From assembly GCF_003722315.1 (NCBI RefSeq), contig NZ_CP033580.1:1797001-1861000 (forward strand): a DNA stretch of 64,000 bases, written 5' to 3'. The position numbers and the translations under genes are program-made. This document shows positions 16,023 to 24,651 of the stretch, piece after piece; positions within the stretch are counted from its first letter, which is position 1, and each line of letters opens with the position of its first letter. Under the pieces are notes generated by a model. The model searched no databases, was not told where the DNA came from, and saw only the letters and a program-made list of their open reading frames with translations. The DNA comes from Thermoanaerobacter ethanolicus JW 200 (lineage in GTDB: Bacteria > Bacillota > Thermoanaerobacteria > Thermoanaerobacterales > Thermoanaerobacteraceae).

Positions 16023-16469
16023 ATGGAAAGAGATGTAAAAAAAGAGCAAGAATATAAAAACATAGCACAGAAATATGAGCCTAAACCTGCTTTGCTTAAA
16101 AACGTAGTAATGGCTTTTGTAGTAGGAGGATTGATAAGCGACATAGGGCAGTTCTTTTTAAATTTTTACCTATCAAGAGGTTATTCTATGCAAGATGCCA
16201 ATACTCTTGTATCAATTACTATGGTATTTCTTGGGGCTTTTTTAACTGGAATTGGGGTCTATGACGATATAGGGAAGTTTGCAGGGGCAGGTTCTATAGT
16301 GCCAATAACAGGTTTTGCAAATTCTATTGTGTCACCGGCAATGGAGTTTAAAAGGGAAGGTTTTGTTTTTGGGGCGGCAGCAAAGATGTTTACAATTGCA
16401 GGACCTGTTATTGTATATGGGGTCAGTACTTCAATTATTATAGGTTTGATATATTATTTTTTAAAGTAA
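16023..16469 (+). CDS. spoVAC: Stage V sporulation protein AC
   Basis: Membrane channel component of the SpoVA apparatus that moves Ca-dipicolinate into the forespore and out at germination; SpoVAC itself behaves as a mechanosensitive channel in B. subtilis. 148 residues from ATG 16023, with four hydrophobic segments and the family motifs FVVGGLISDIGQF and GAGSIVPITGFANS. AAGGAAGGG is 9 bases upstream; a GTG at 16014 overlaps that site and was rejected. Confidence 0.95.
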   Translation: MERDVKKEQEYKNIAQKYEPKPALLKNVVMAFVVGGLISDIGQFFLNFYLSRGYSMQDANTLVSITMVFLGAFLTGIGVYDDIGKFAGAGSIVPITGFANSIVSPAMEFKREGFVFGAAAKMFTIAGPVIVYGVSTSIIIGLIYYFLK

Positions 16470-16484
16470 AAGGGGAAGTTAGAT

Positions 16485-17498
16485 ATGGCAAAAAAAAAAT
16501 TAGGCACACAAACTGTTAAGTTTAAAAATCCTCCTTCTATAATAGCTGGAGGCACTATTGTAGGACCTAAAGAAGGAGAAGGACCTTTAAGAGATTATTT
16601 TGATATGATTTTAGTAGACGATACTTATGGAGAAAAAAGTTGGGAAAAAGCAGAGTCAAAAATGTTTCAAGATGCTGTAAATTTAGCATTAAAAAAGGCC
16701 AATCTCAAGATTTCAGAAATTGATTACCTATTAGGTGGTGATTTGTTAAATCAAATTATAAGTGCAAATTTTGCTGCGCGACAACTGAATGTGCCACATT
16801 TCGGATTGTATGGTGCTTGTTCTACTATGACAGAGGGATTGACTTTAGGGGCTATGCTTATTGATGGAGGCTATGCTGACTATATAATAGCGGCAACTTC
16901 CAGCCATTTTTCTACTGCAGAAAGACAGTTTAGATATCCTTTAGAACAAGGCATTCAAAGGCCTTTTACTTCACAGTGGACGGTGACAGGTGCAGGAGCT
17001 ACAATTTTAGCCTCCACAGGAGAAGGCCCTTATATTACCCATGCTACTACTGGCAAAGTTGTAGATTTGGGGATGAAGGATGCCAATAACATGGGAGCGG
17101 CAATGGCACCTGCTGCAGCAGATACAATTATCACTCATTTTAAAGATACAGGTTTTACAATAGAAGACTATGACCTTATTATGACGGGAGACATGGGAAG
17201 AGTAGGGAGAGACATACTTTTAGAGTTATTATATAAAGAGGGCTATGATATAGAGAGTAAGTATAAAGATTGTGGAATAGAAATTTTTGATGAATCACAA
17301 GACGTTCACTCTGGTGGCAGCGGTGCGGCTTGTTCTGCAGTGGTTTTGAATGGATGGCTGTTATCTCAAATACAAAATGGAGTCTATAAAAAAGTTTTAT
17401 TTATGGCGACGGGAGCTCTTTTATCTCCTACCAGCAGCCAGCAAGGGGAATCTATTCCTGGGATTGCCCATGCTATTACAATATCGACAACATTATAA
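16485..17498 (+). CDS. spoVAD: Stage V sporulation protein AD
   Basis: Thiolase/ketosynthase-fold protein of 337 residues that binds dipicolinic acid directly and is essential for its uptake. Family motifs such as GLYGACSTMTEGLTLGA and SHFSTAERQFRYPLEQG are clear. It lies between spoVAC and spoVAE, with 15-base and 10-base gaps, in the normal clostridial three-gene order (no spoVAA/AB/AF). Confidence 0.96.
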   Translation: MAKKKLGTQTVKFKNPPSIIAGGTIVGPKEGEGPLRDYFDMILVDDTYGEKSWEKAESKMFQDAVNLALKKANLKISEIDYLLGGDLLNQIISANFAARQLNVPHFGLYGACSTMTEGLTLGAMLIDGGYADYIIAATSSHFSTAERQFRYPLEQGIQRPFTSQWTVTGAGATILASTGEGPYITHATTGKVVDLGMKDANNMGAAMAPAAADTIITHFKDTGFTIEDYDLIMTGDMGRVGRDILLELLYKEGYDIESKYKDCGIEIFDESQDVHSGGSGAACSAVVLNGWLLSQIQNGVYKKVLFMATGALLSPTSSQQGESIPGIAHAITISTTL

Positions 17499-17508
17499 GG
17501 AGGTCAAT

Positions 17509-17865
17509 ATGGATTATATAAAAGCGTTTTTAATGGGAGGTTTGATTTGTGCTATTGCACAAATTTTGATTGATAAGACTAAATTGACTCCTGCAAGAAT
17601 ATTAGTAACATATGTGACATTAGGAGCAATACTTGGAGGCCTTGGAGTTTATAAAAAATTGATAGATATAGGTGGTGCAGGAGCTACAATACCCCTTTTG
17701 GGCTTTGGAAATTCCCTTGCCCAAGGTGTAATAAAAGCTGTTGAGAAAGATGGATTGATTGGAGTTTTTACAGGAGGATTGACAGCCACTGCCGGAGGAA
17801 TTTCTGCTGCAGTATTTTTTGGATACATTTTTTCTTTAATTTTTAATTCAAAGACTAAGAAATAA
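17509..17865 (+). CDS. spoVAE: Stage V sporulation protein AE
   Basis: Small membrane protein of 118 residues (SpoVAEb type) with three to four hydrophobic segments and the family sequence GAGATIPLLGFGNSLAQG, related to SpoVAC. ATG 17509 follows AAGGAGG; an open frame runs upstream into spoVAD but is out of frame with it. It completes spoVACDE and is followed by a terminator. Confidence 0.95.
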   Translation: MDYIKAFLMGGLICAIAQILIDKTKLTPARILVTYVTLGAILGGLGVYKKLIDIGGAGATIPLLGFGNSLAQGVIKAVEKDGLIGVFTGGLTATAGGISAAVFFGYIFSLIFNSKTKK

Positions 17866-17903
17866 GTATAGGTTAATGAATTTTAACTTATACTTATTTT
17901 TTT
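17864..17903 (+). terminator. spoVA terminator
   Basis: AAGTATA-G-GTTAA (from 17864) pairs with TTAAC-T-TATACTT (to 17895), then ATTTTTTT. A TATAAT at 17921-17926 in the remaining gap is a likely -10 for cca. Confidence 0.75.
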
Positions 17904-17965
17904 ATCTTTTCCTATGGTATAATATAAAAAGCAAGGAATTATTTTGTTGGTAAAAGGGTGATTTT

Positions 17966-19132
17966 TTGCGTATAGAGGTTAATGAAATAGATTTAATTAA
18001 ACTGCTGAAAGAAATTTCTTTAAAAACAAAAATTAAATCTTATATTGTAGGTGGAGTTGTAAGAGACTTTTTATTAGGGGTTAAAAACCTTGATATTGAT
18101 GTAGTAGTGGAAGGAGACGGTATTGAGTTTGCTTATATATTGCTTTCTTATTTAAAAGGTGATATTGTAGTGTATGAAGCTTTTAGGACTGCTACCTTAA
18201 GTTATGACGGTATTTCTATTGATGTTATATCTGCTCGTAAAGAGTATTATGAACGTCCTGCTGCACTGCCAACAATCGAATTTTCAAATATATACGATGA
18301 CATGGCAAGAAGAGATTTTACTATAAACACTTTGGCTTATGATGTAATAGAAGAGAAGATTTTGGATTATTTTAATGGATTAGAGGACTTAAAAAAGGGT
18401 TTAATTAGAGTCCTTCATCCTAAAAGTTTTATTGATGACCCTACCAGAATATTTAGAGCTATAAGATATGCTACTAGATATTCTTTTGAGATCGAAGAAA
18501 AGACGCATAATTTGATGAAGGAATCGATAGAAAATATCAGACTTTTGTCTGCTGATAGAATAAGGAATGAAATCTTTTTAATTTTAAAAGAAAGTAAAGC
18601 CAAAGAGATGATTGATAAGCTTATTTATTACAGTATTGATAAAGTTATTTTTGATGGAATTACACTTAATACTCAACATCTCGATACAGTATATGTAAAT
18701 TTAGAAATTGAATTATACAGATTTTTAGTGCTTTTTTACTATCTAAAAGAAAAAGATATTAATGAAATTGAAAAGAGGTTGCGAATAAATAAAATTTATC
18801 TCAAGGCTTTAAAAGACTTGGTTTTTTTGAGAGAGCAACTCAATTGCCAAAATAAAAATATCAGAAAAATAAGAGAAACTATAGAAGAAACAAAAGAAGA
18901 AGTTTTAAAAGCTATTGAAGTAATGGAAGGAGAAAAAGCCGAAAAAATTATAAAGGGGAAATTGACTGTAAAGGGAAAAGACATAGAAAATTTAGGACTT
19001 CCTCCCGGTTCTTTATATGGGGAATTAATGGATAATGTGTTTGAGGCGAAAATTAATGGAATTATTGCTACAAGAGATGAAGAAATTGCATTTTTGAAAA
19101 AACTGATAGAAAAATTAAAGAAAGGAGAATAA
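17966..19132 (+). CDS. cca: CCA tRNA nucleotidyltransferase / poly(A) polymerase family protein
   Basis: Class II nucleotidyltransferase that adds or repairs the 3' CCA of tRNAs. The 388-residue protein shows GGVVRDFLLG, the catalytic DIDVVVEGDG carboxylates, ARRDFTINTLAYD and the DDPTRIFRAIRYATR nucleotide-specificity region. The C-terminal half is helical. TTG start at 17966 behind AAAGGGTGA. A split A-adding/CC-adding pair cannot be excluded from one gene. It is 2 bases from the M50 protease gene. Confidence 0.88.
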   Translation: MRIEVNEIDLIKLLKEISLKTKIKSYIVGGVVRDFLLGVKNLDIDVVVEGDGIEFAYILLSYLKGDIVVYEAFRTATLSYDGISIDVISARKEYYERPAALPTIEFSNIYDDMARRDFTINTLAYDVIEEKILDYFNGLEDLKKGLIRVLHPKSFIDDPTRIFRAIRYATRYSFEIEEKTHNLMKESIENIRLLSADRIRNEIFLILKESKAKEMIDKLIYYSIDKVIFDGITLNTQHLDTVYVNLEIELYRFLVLFYYLKEKDINEIEKRLRINKIYLKALKDLVFLREQLNCQNKNIRKIRETIEETKEEVLKAIEVMEGEKAEKIIKGKLTVKGKDIENLGLPPGSLYGELMDNVFEAKINGIIATRDEEIAFLKKLIEKLKKGE

Positions 19133-19134
19133 AT

Positions 19135-19743
19135 TTGATAGATTTTATAGATTTTTTATATAGAATACCTGCACTTCTTATTGCGATGAGTTTCCACGAA
19201 TTTAGCCATGGTTATGTGGCAGATAAATTGGGGGACCCTACTCCAAGGCAAAGTGGTAGGCTTACATTAAATCCGTTAGCTCATATTGACCCCCTTGGTC
19301 TTTTAATGCTTTGGCTTTTAAGGTTTGGGTGGGCGAAACCTGTTCCTATTAATCCTTTATATTTTAGAGATAGAAAAAAAGGTGTATTGCTTGTATCCTT
19401 AGCAGGCCCTCTTTCCAACGTCTTGTTGGCTATCGTTTCTCGAATATTGATGATAGCATTTAAAGATGTTCCAATACTGTATCCACTTTTATATCTATTG
19501 TACATTTACAATTTAATTTTTGCTGTTTTCAATATAATACCGGTGCCGCCTTTGGATGGTTCAAAAGTACTGTGGAGTTTGTTACCCCCAAGAGAAGCTT
19601 ATATGATTTCTCAATATGAAATGTATGGACAGGTTATTTTGCTCCTTCTTGTTTTCACTGGGGTTATAGGACAAATCATGGGGCCTCTTATGAATGCTTT
19701 GGACTCTTTTATAACTCTTATTTTAAAGCCTTTTGGGGTGTGA
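19135..19743 (+). CDS. Site-2 protease family (M50) membrane metalloprotease
   Basis: Six-helix-type M50 protease of 202 residues with the zinc motif HEFSH (SFHEFSHGYVADKLGD) in the first membrane segment and the third ligand in NIIPVPPLDGSKV. This short, PDZ-less form (YwhC-like) is widespread next to scpA/scpB; its substrate is not known. TTG start at 19135 with AAAGGAGAA in front; it overlaps the scpA region. Confidence 0.9.
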   Translation: MIDFIDFLYRIPALLIAMSFHEFSHGYVADKLGDPTPRQSGRLTLNPLAHIDPLGLLMLWLLRFGWAKPVPINPLYFRDRKKGVLLVSLAGPLSNVLLAIVSRILMIAFKDVPILYPLLYLLYIYNLIFAVFNIIPVPPLDGSKVLWSLLPPREAYMISQYEMYGQVILLLLVFTGVIGQIMGPLMNALDSFITLILKPFGV

Positions 19744-19745
19744 AG

Positions 19746-20477
19746 ATGTACAACGTAAAATTAGAAGTGTTTGAAGGACCTTTTGATTTGCTTTTTCACC
19801 TTATAGAAAAAAATGAAATTGATTTGATGGATATCCCGATTTCAGTTATTTTAGATCAATATATGGAATATATTAAAACTTTGCAGGAAATGGATTTAAA
19901 TGTGGCATCAGAATTTATTGTAATGGCAGCTACTTTATTAGAAATTAAATCTAAAATGTTGCTTCCCAAACAGCAGTTTGAGGGACAACAATTAGAAATG
20001 GAAGAAGTAGACCCAAGAGAAGAATTAGTAACTAAATTGATTGAGTACAAGAAATATAAAATTATTGCCCAGACTTTTAAAGAAATGTGCAAAATTGGTT
20101 CTCGTTTTTTTAGAGAAGAGTCTGAAGTAAAATATATAGATAAAAAAATTGCTTTAAACTACTCTAGTGAAGATATATATAAAGCGTATCTTAAAGTTAT
20201 TTCAAAAAATAACGCCAGAGAAAATGAAATAGAAATAAAAAAAGATGAATATACTGTAGAGAATAAGATTAAAGAGTTATTAGTGAAATTAGTAAAAAAG
20301 CCTTTCCTTTGGTTTAGTGAACTTATTAAGAAAAGTCGAGCAAAAGGAGAAATTATTGTTTCTTTTATCGCTGTTTTAGAGTTAGTGAGATTAAATAGAA
20401 TTATAGCGGAACAAAAGACTACTTATGGGGATATACTTATTAAATCCTTTAGGAAAGGAGAAAAAAATGAGCAATGA
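19746..20477 (+). CDS. scpA: Segregation and condensation protein A
   Basis: Kleisin subunit that bridges SMC heads in the bacterial condensin. 243 residues, beginning with the typical MYNVKLEVFEGPFDLL. The N-terminal helical domain is followed by a charged linker and a C-terminal winged helix. ATG 19746 is 7 bases after GGGGTG; a GTG at 19740 overlaps the previous stop and was not preferred. It overlaps scpB by 11 bases, indicating translational coupling. Confidence 0.95.
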   Translation: MYNVKLEVFEGPFDLLFHLIEKNEIDLMDIPISVILDQYMEYIKTLQEMDLNVASEFIVMAATLLEIKSKMLLPKQQFEGQQLEMEEVDPREELVTKLIEYKKYKIIAQTFKEMCKIGSRFFREESEVKYIDKKIALNYSSEDIYKAYLKVISKNNARENEIEIKKDEYTVENKIKELLVKLVKKPFLWFSELIKKSRAKGEIIVSFIAVLELVRLNRIIAEQKTTYGDILIKSFRKGEKNEQ

Positions 20478-20973
20478 AGGAAAAATAGAAGCTATATTGT
20501 TCGCAGCAGGGGGACCAGTAAAATTAAAAACCTTATCCGAAGTAGTAGGACTTTCTCAAGAGGAAATAGTAGATGTTGCAAACAAATTAAAAGAATATTA
20601 CGACCGAGAAAATCGCGGTTTAGATATTATATTTTTTGAAGATAAAGTTCAAATGTGTACAAATGATAATTATGGAGAAATAGTTAGACAAGCTTTGGGA
20701 TTAGAAATAAAACAAGGACTTTCTCAAGCAGCATTAGAGGTTTTGGCTATAATAGCTTATAATCAACCTATTACAAGGGCAGAAATTGAAAGAATAAGGG
20801 GTGTAAAAAGCGATAAAGCTATAAATACTTTGCTGGAGTATAATTTGATCAAAGAAAGCGGAAGGGCTTTATCTCCTGGTAGGCCAATACTGTATACTAC
20901 TACAGAAGATTTTTTAAAGTATTTTGGAATTAAATCTTTAAAAGAGTTACCGCAAATTGAAATCACACCTTAA
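20467..20973 (+). CDS. scpB: Segregation and condensation protein B
   Basis: Dimeric winged-helix partner of ScpA in the SMC-ScpAB complex. 168 residues from ATG 20467, which has AAAGGAG in front. It contains two tandem winged helices; EVLAIIAYNQPITRAEIERIRG is the family signature, and GRPILYTTTEDFLKYFGI closes the second domain. Confidence 0.95.
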   Translation: MSNEGKIEAILFAAGGPVKLKTLSEVVGLSQEEIVDVANKLKEYYDRENRGLDIIFFEDKVQMCTNDNYGEIVRQALGLEIKQGLSQAALEVLAIIAYNQPITRAEIERIRGVKSDKAINTLLEYNLIKESGRALSPGRPILYTTTEDFLKYFGIKSLKELPQIEITP

Positions 20974-20986
20974 GGGAGGATTATAT

Positions 20987-21106
20987 ATGAAACGAAATAT
21001 TGCGTCTCTACTTTTAATAGGGCTTGCTTTTACATTTCTTTCAACCACTTTTGCCTTTGCAAATGAAAAGGAGAATGAAGGTAAAAAAGCAGGTGCTCTT
21101 TTATAA
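20987..21106 (+). CDS. Small exported peptide (39 aa) of unknown function
   Basis: ATG 20987 follows a strong GGGAGGA site and opens a 39-codon frame. It encodes a clean signal peptide (MKRNIASLLLIGLAFTFLST, then TFAFA before the predicted cut) and a very short charged mature part, about NEKENEGKKAGALL. It lies 13 bases after scpB and before a terminator. I do not recognise it. The codons near the stop are part of a stem (GCAGGT 21089-21094 with ACCTGC 21114-21119). Confidence 0.6.
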   Translation: MKRNIASLLLIGLAFTFLSTTFAFANEKENEGKKAGALL

Positions 21107-21136
21107 AGAGTTAACCTGCTATATTTATATTATTAT

Positions 21137-21185
21137 AAGTACAATTTTACATAGAAGTTTTCTACAATTGTACTTGCTATTTTTT
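21137..21185 (+). terminator. Terminator after scpAB and the small peptide gene
   Basis: AAGTACAATT (21137-21146) pairs with AATTGTACTT (21166-21175), with an inner stem TAGAA/TTCTA, then TATTTTTT. The remaining gap to 21346 shows no further gene or motif that I can support. Confidence 0.75.
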
Positions 21186-21346
21186 CAAAAAGAGGTTATC
21201 ATATATCAAGATACTATATTTCCTTTATATGGATAAAAATACAATATAGGCAGTTTTTTAATAACTATCAATTTTTTTACCAAAACTATAATAAAGACCT
21301 AAATCTTGCTTAGAAAAGGCTTATAAACAGCGTGATATGAGGTGAA

Positions 21347-21958
21347 ATGATGAAATATTTGTCTGTTTTTTTTATAATCCTTATTTTTTTGATTTTACTG
21401 TATTTTTTGCCTCTTAAAATTAAAGTAAAAGCGAATAAAGAGGAGAAAAATATTTCCCTGGAAATAGCAGCTAATATATTTTTTGTAAATTTTTTGACCT
21501 TTAAATTACAGAAAGAGCCTGAAAAAGAGGAATTGTATTTTAAAATTTTTGGCATCCAGATACTTAAAAGTGCAGGAACAAAAAAATTAGAAAGAACTAA
21601 AAAAGAGAGAAAATTTTCGACTTTAGATATAGGATATAAAGATTTTTTTAAGATTATAGAATTTTTAAAAGATGTGCTAAAAGATACTATTGTTTATAAA
21701 TTTTATTTAAATTTAAAAATTGGCTTAGAAGATGCAGCTTGGACTGCTATCTTGAACGGCTCTTTATGGGGAATAATATATACAGCTCTTATGCCGATAT
21801 ATAATAATGCTACTTTTACTAATGCACCGGAGGTTTATATCACACCTTACTATGGTCAGAATAAGTTAGAAGGAAATTTAATTTGCATATTTAAAATAAC
21901 CTGTGGTAATATTATTATTAATGGAATAAAGTTTTTGGGTAGTTTAAATGGGAGGTGA
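21347..21958 (+). CDS. DUF2953 protein (YtfI-like), forms a pair with gerW
   Basis: A 203-residue protein with one N-terminal membrane segment (about 3-22) and a DUF2953 domain predicted on one face of the membrane. Its family (YtfI) precedes ytfJ/gerW across spore formers. Its function is unknown, but the pairing suggests a spore-envelope role. ATG 21347 follows TGAGGTGAA; ATG 21350 is equally possible. Six bases separate it from gerW. Confidence 0.8.
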   Translation: MMKYLSVFFIILIFLILLYFLPLKIKVKANKEEKNISLEIAANIFFVNFLTFKLQKEPEKEELYFKIFGIQILKSAGTKKLERTKKERKFSTLDIGYKDFFKIIEFLKDVLKDTIVYKFYLNLKIGLEDAAWTAILNGSLWGIIYTALMPIYNNATFTNAPEVYITPYYGQNKLEGNLICIFKITCGNIIINGIKFLGSLNGR

Positions 21959-21964
21959 AAATAA

Positions 21965-22411
21965 ATGAGTGACCACCCAATCGATGCTTTGATGAAAACG
22001 ACCATGGAAAGCTTAAAAGACATGATAGATGTCAATACAATAGTAGGAGATGCTGTAGAAACTCCTGATGGAACGATAATAATCCCTATCTCTCGTGTGA
22101 CCTTTGGCTTTGCTGCTGGAGGCGGTGAAATTAACTTGCCAAAGAATGATAAAAAAGGTACAGAACAAGATTCATCTCAAAACATGCCCTTTGCCGGTGG
22201 CAGTGGCGCAGGGGTTTCTGTACAACCCGTTGCCTTTATGGTGGTTGGCCAAGGGCAAATCAGACTCTTGCCAGTTACTCAAAGTGCTATGCTAGAGAGA
22301 ATAATAGATTTGACGCCTAAATTGATAGAAGAAATACAAAACTTGTTCAATAAAGGTAAGTCGACAAAAAAGGTACAAAATCCAACAATAAATAACAATG
22401 CTGATATTTAA
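21965..22411 (+). CDS. ytfJ: GerW family sporulation protein (YtfJ)
   Basis: Inner spore-membrane associated protein needed for normal germination in B. subtilis (GerW). The 148-residue protein starts MSDHPIDALMKTTMESLK and has the family motif TIIIPISRVTFGFAAGGGE and a glycine-rich middle (FAGGSGAGVSVQPVAFMVV). Start behind GGGAGGTG. The usual DUF2953 gene is immediately upstream. Confidence 0.93.
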   Translation: MSDHPIDALMKTTMESLKDMIDVNTIVGDAVETPDGTIIIPISRVTFGFAAGGGEINLPKNDKKGTEQDSSQNMPFAGGSGAGVSVQPVAFMVVGQGQIRLLPVTQSAMLERIIDLTPKLIEEIQNLFNKGKSTKKVQNPTINNNADI

Positions 22412-22434
22412 AAAGTGGGGAATCCCACTTTTTT
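22410..22434 (+). terminator. gerW terminator
   Basis: AAAAGTGGG (22411-22419) and CCCACTTTT (22424-22432) form a 9-bp stem, followed by TT. Confidence 0.8.
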
Positions 22435-22454
22435 GTATATAAAGGAGGCATAAA

Positions 22455-23594
22455 ATGAAAAAATTTATACTTTATCTTTTTATTTTGTTGTATTTTATGT
22501 CTTCTGTAAAAGTGTATGCTGAGAGCTATCCTTCTATCTCTGCTAAAGCAGCAATTGTAATGGACCAAGAGACAGGGAGAGTGTTATATGAAAAAAATTC
22601 TCATGAAAAGCTGCCAATGGCAAGCACTACAAAAATAATGACTTTGTTGGTGGCTTTAGAAAAAGGTAATTTAAATGATATTGTAACTGTCAGCAAAAGG
22701 GCTGCAAGCGTTGGAGGTTCATCTATTTGGCTTTCGCCAGGAGAAAAAATTGATATGGAAAGCTTACTTTTTGGACTTATGTTAAACTCAGGGAACGATG
22801 CCGCCACAGCTATTGCGGAACATATAGGTGGTAGTGTAGAAAGTTTTGTCGAAATTATGAACCAAAAAGCAAAAGAAATAGGGGCATATAACACCCATTT
22901 TGTAACACCTTCTGGTTTAGACATTGGCATTGATGACCATTATACTACTGCTTATGATTTAGCTTTAATAACAAGGTATGCTTTTAGATATCCTAAATTT
23001 GCAGAGATTGTATCAACAAAAGAAAAGACAATTCCTTGGGAAGGGAAAGAATGGGATAGATATTTGAGGAATAAAAATAAGCTCTTATGGATATACGAAG
23101 GAGCAGATGGAGTAAAAACTGGATTTACTAATAAAGCAGGTAGGTGTCTTGTATCTTCTGCTACAAGAGAGGGAAGGAGATTTATTGCAGTTGTTTTAAA
23201 TAGTCCTCCTATGTGGGAAGATTCCATGAAAATATTAGATTATGCTTTTTCAAAGTACAAACCCTATAAAGTTTTAGAAAAAGGGGAGTTAATTAAGAAG
23301 GTAAAAGTAGAAGGTGGGAAAGAAAATACTGTATCAGTTGTAAGTGAGAAAGCATGTGTTATTCCAGCATTAGAAGAGGAGAAGCAGAATGTGAATTTAG
23401 AATTTTATCTTCCCAAAAGTGTCAAAGCTCCTGTTGAAAAAGGCGAAAAAATAGGTTATGTGACAGTAAAGATAGGAGAAGAAAAAGTTTGTGATGTCAG
23501 TTGTGTAGCCTTAAAGAAAGTAGAACAAGAAGATTTTGGTTACAATTTTCAAAAGATAATAAAAAATTGGTTAAAGGTGTTGAATCCCTCTTGA
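22455..23594 (+). CDS. dacB: D-alanyl-D-alanine carboxypeptidase (peptidase S11), DacB type
   Basis: Second D,D-carboxypeptidase of the window, 379 residues. Signal peptide at 1-23 (cut near VYA-ES), then SxxK in MASTTKIMT, SGN in LNSGNDAAT, KTG in GVKTGFTN, and a C-terminal PBP5-like domain ending in an amphipathic helix. In spore formers DacB trims cortex cross-links; whether this is DacB or a vegetative enzyme cannot be decided here. ATG 22455 follows AAAGGAGG. Its neighbour gerW supports a spore role. Confidence 0.9.
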   Translation: MKKFILYLFILLYFMSSVKVYAESYPSISAKAAIVMDQETGRVLYEKNSHEKLPMASTTKIMTLLVALEKGNLNDIVTVSKRAASVGGSSIWLSPGEKIDMESLLFGLMLNSGNDAATAIAEHIGGSVESFVEIMNQKAKEIGAYNTHFVTPSGLDIGIDDHYTTAYDLALITRYAFRYPKFAEIVSTKEKTIPWEGKEWDRYLRNKNKLLWIYEGADGVKTGFTNKAGRCLVSSATREGRRFIAVVLNSPPMWEDSMKILDYAFSKYKPYKVLEKGELIKKVKVEGGKENTVSVVSEKACVIPALEEEKQNVNLEFYLPKSVKAPVEKGEKIGYVTVKIGEEKVCDVSCVALKKVEQEDFGYNFQKIIKNWLKVLNPS

Positions 23595-23620
23595 ATATGA
23601 CTCAAGAGGGTTATTTGTTT
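23586..23620 (+). terminator. Terminator after the second carboxypeptidase gene
   Basis: CCCTCTTGA (23586-23594) and TCAAGAGGG (23602-23610) form a 9-bp stem followed by a T-rich tail. The stem overlaps the last codons. Confidence 0.8.
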
Positions 23621-23679
23621 TGTAATAGTTTTTAAGTTTGAAGAATATTTTATTAGTGTGAAATTGGAGGTGAGATAAA

Positions 23680-24651
23680 TTGGCAAATAGATTAGAATGC
23701 ATTGACGCTGGTACTGATTATTGTCCTTGCTATTTGGCTGAATTAAATGAGTGCATAGTATGTTCACAACTTCAGGGGAAAAATTTTTGCGATTGTAATT
23801 GGCGAGGAGTTTGTATCTTTCAGGAATTTGTTTGGGCAGGATACAAGGCTAAAGCTACCCGCAGCACAATTTTTTCTAAAGTGTTAAAAAGGGAAGAAAT
23901 TAACGAAGAAGTTATAATTTTGACTCTTAAAGTACCAAATAAGATGGCACGAGATTTGAATGAACCAGGTTCTTTTGTTTTTTTAAGAGGAATTTCAAGC
24001 CCACCTTTTTTTGATACTCCTATGTCAGTAATGTATGCAGACGAGCTTGAAGGAATAATCAAGATAGCTATACAAGTAAGTGGTCCAAAAACAAAATTGA
24101 TTCAAAAAGCTGAGGAAGGAGAAGAGGTTTATTTAAGAGGGCCTTATTGGAATGGGCTTTTAGGTCATAGGTATATTAAAGGAATTCACAATTCTAAGGC
24201 TTTAGTTGTTTTGAGAGGAATTGCACAAGCTCCGGGGGTAATTGTTATTTCAAAACTAATAAACAACAAAAACAAAGTTATTGCTATCGTAGACAAAGGA
24301 AAAGTAGGAGTAAATTTTATAAATGACTATTTGAAAGAGTTTAATATAATGATAATTGAAACAGACCTTTTAAGCGAAGAAGGAGAAAGAATTTTAAAGG
24401 AGTTAATTAAAGATAAAAAAATAACGGTTGTATATAGTGGAGGCTCTGATGAACAGCATGTAAATATTTTAAATTATTTGGACTTATATAATCAAGAAGC
24501 CTATTTAGCGGTTTCAAACAATAATACTATATGCTGTGGTGAAGGGATATGTGGTAGTTGTGAAGTTCAGATAGGATACCAAAAAGTAAGAACCTGTAAG
24601 GTTCAAGTGGATATTAGAAAAGCTTTGGAAAGGAAGATGTTACATGGTTAA
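23680..24651 (+). CDS. PyrK-like FAD/NAD-binding, 2Fe-2S electron-transfer protein
   Basis: A 323-residue flavoprotein of the ferredoxin reductase-like family to which PyrK (dihydroorotate dehydrogenase electron-transfer subunit) belongs. It has an FAD-binding barrel (about 60-150), an NAD domain, and a C-terminal 2Fe-2S motif CCGEGICGSC with a later Cys in RTCK. Unusual is an N-terminal cysteine-rich extension (residues 9-46: CIDAGTDYCPC, CIVC, CDCNWRGVC), which may bind another cluster. No pyr genes are nearby. TTG start after GAGGTGAG. It overlaps the next gene by 8 bases, so the two probably form one complex. Confidence 0.8.
   Translation: MANRLECIDAGTDYCPCYLAELNECIVCSQLQGKNFCDCNWRGVCIFQEFVWAGYKAKATRSTIFSKVLKREEINEEVIILTLKVPNKMARDLNEPGSFVFLRGISSPPFFDTPMSVMYADELEGIIKIAIQVSGPKTKLIQKAEEGEEVYLRGPYWNGLLGHRYIKGIHNSKALVVLRGIAQAPGVIVISKLINNKNKVIAIVDKGKVGVNFINDYLKEFNIMIIETDLLSEEGERILKELIKDKKITVVYSGGSDEQHVNILNYLDLYNQEAYLAVSNNNTICCGEGICGSCEVQIGYQKVRTCKVQVDIRKALERKMLHG

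Noticed and set aside
21024-21236. 70-codon plus-strand frame after scpB
   Set aside because: It overlaps the better supported 39-codon peptide gene in another frame, has no ribosome site, and runs through the terminator stem.
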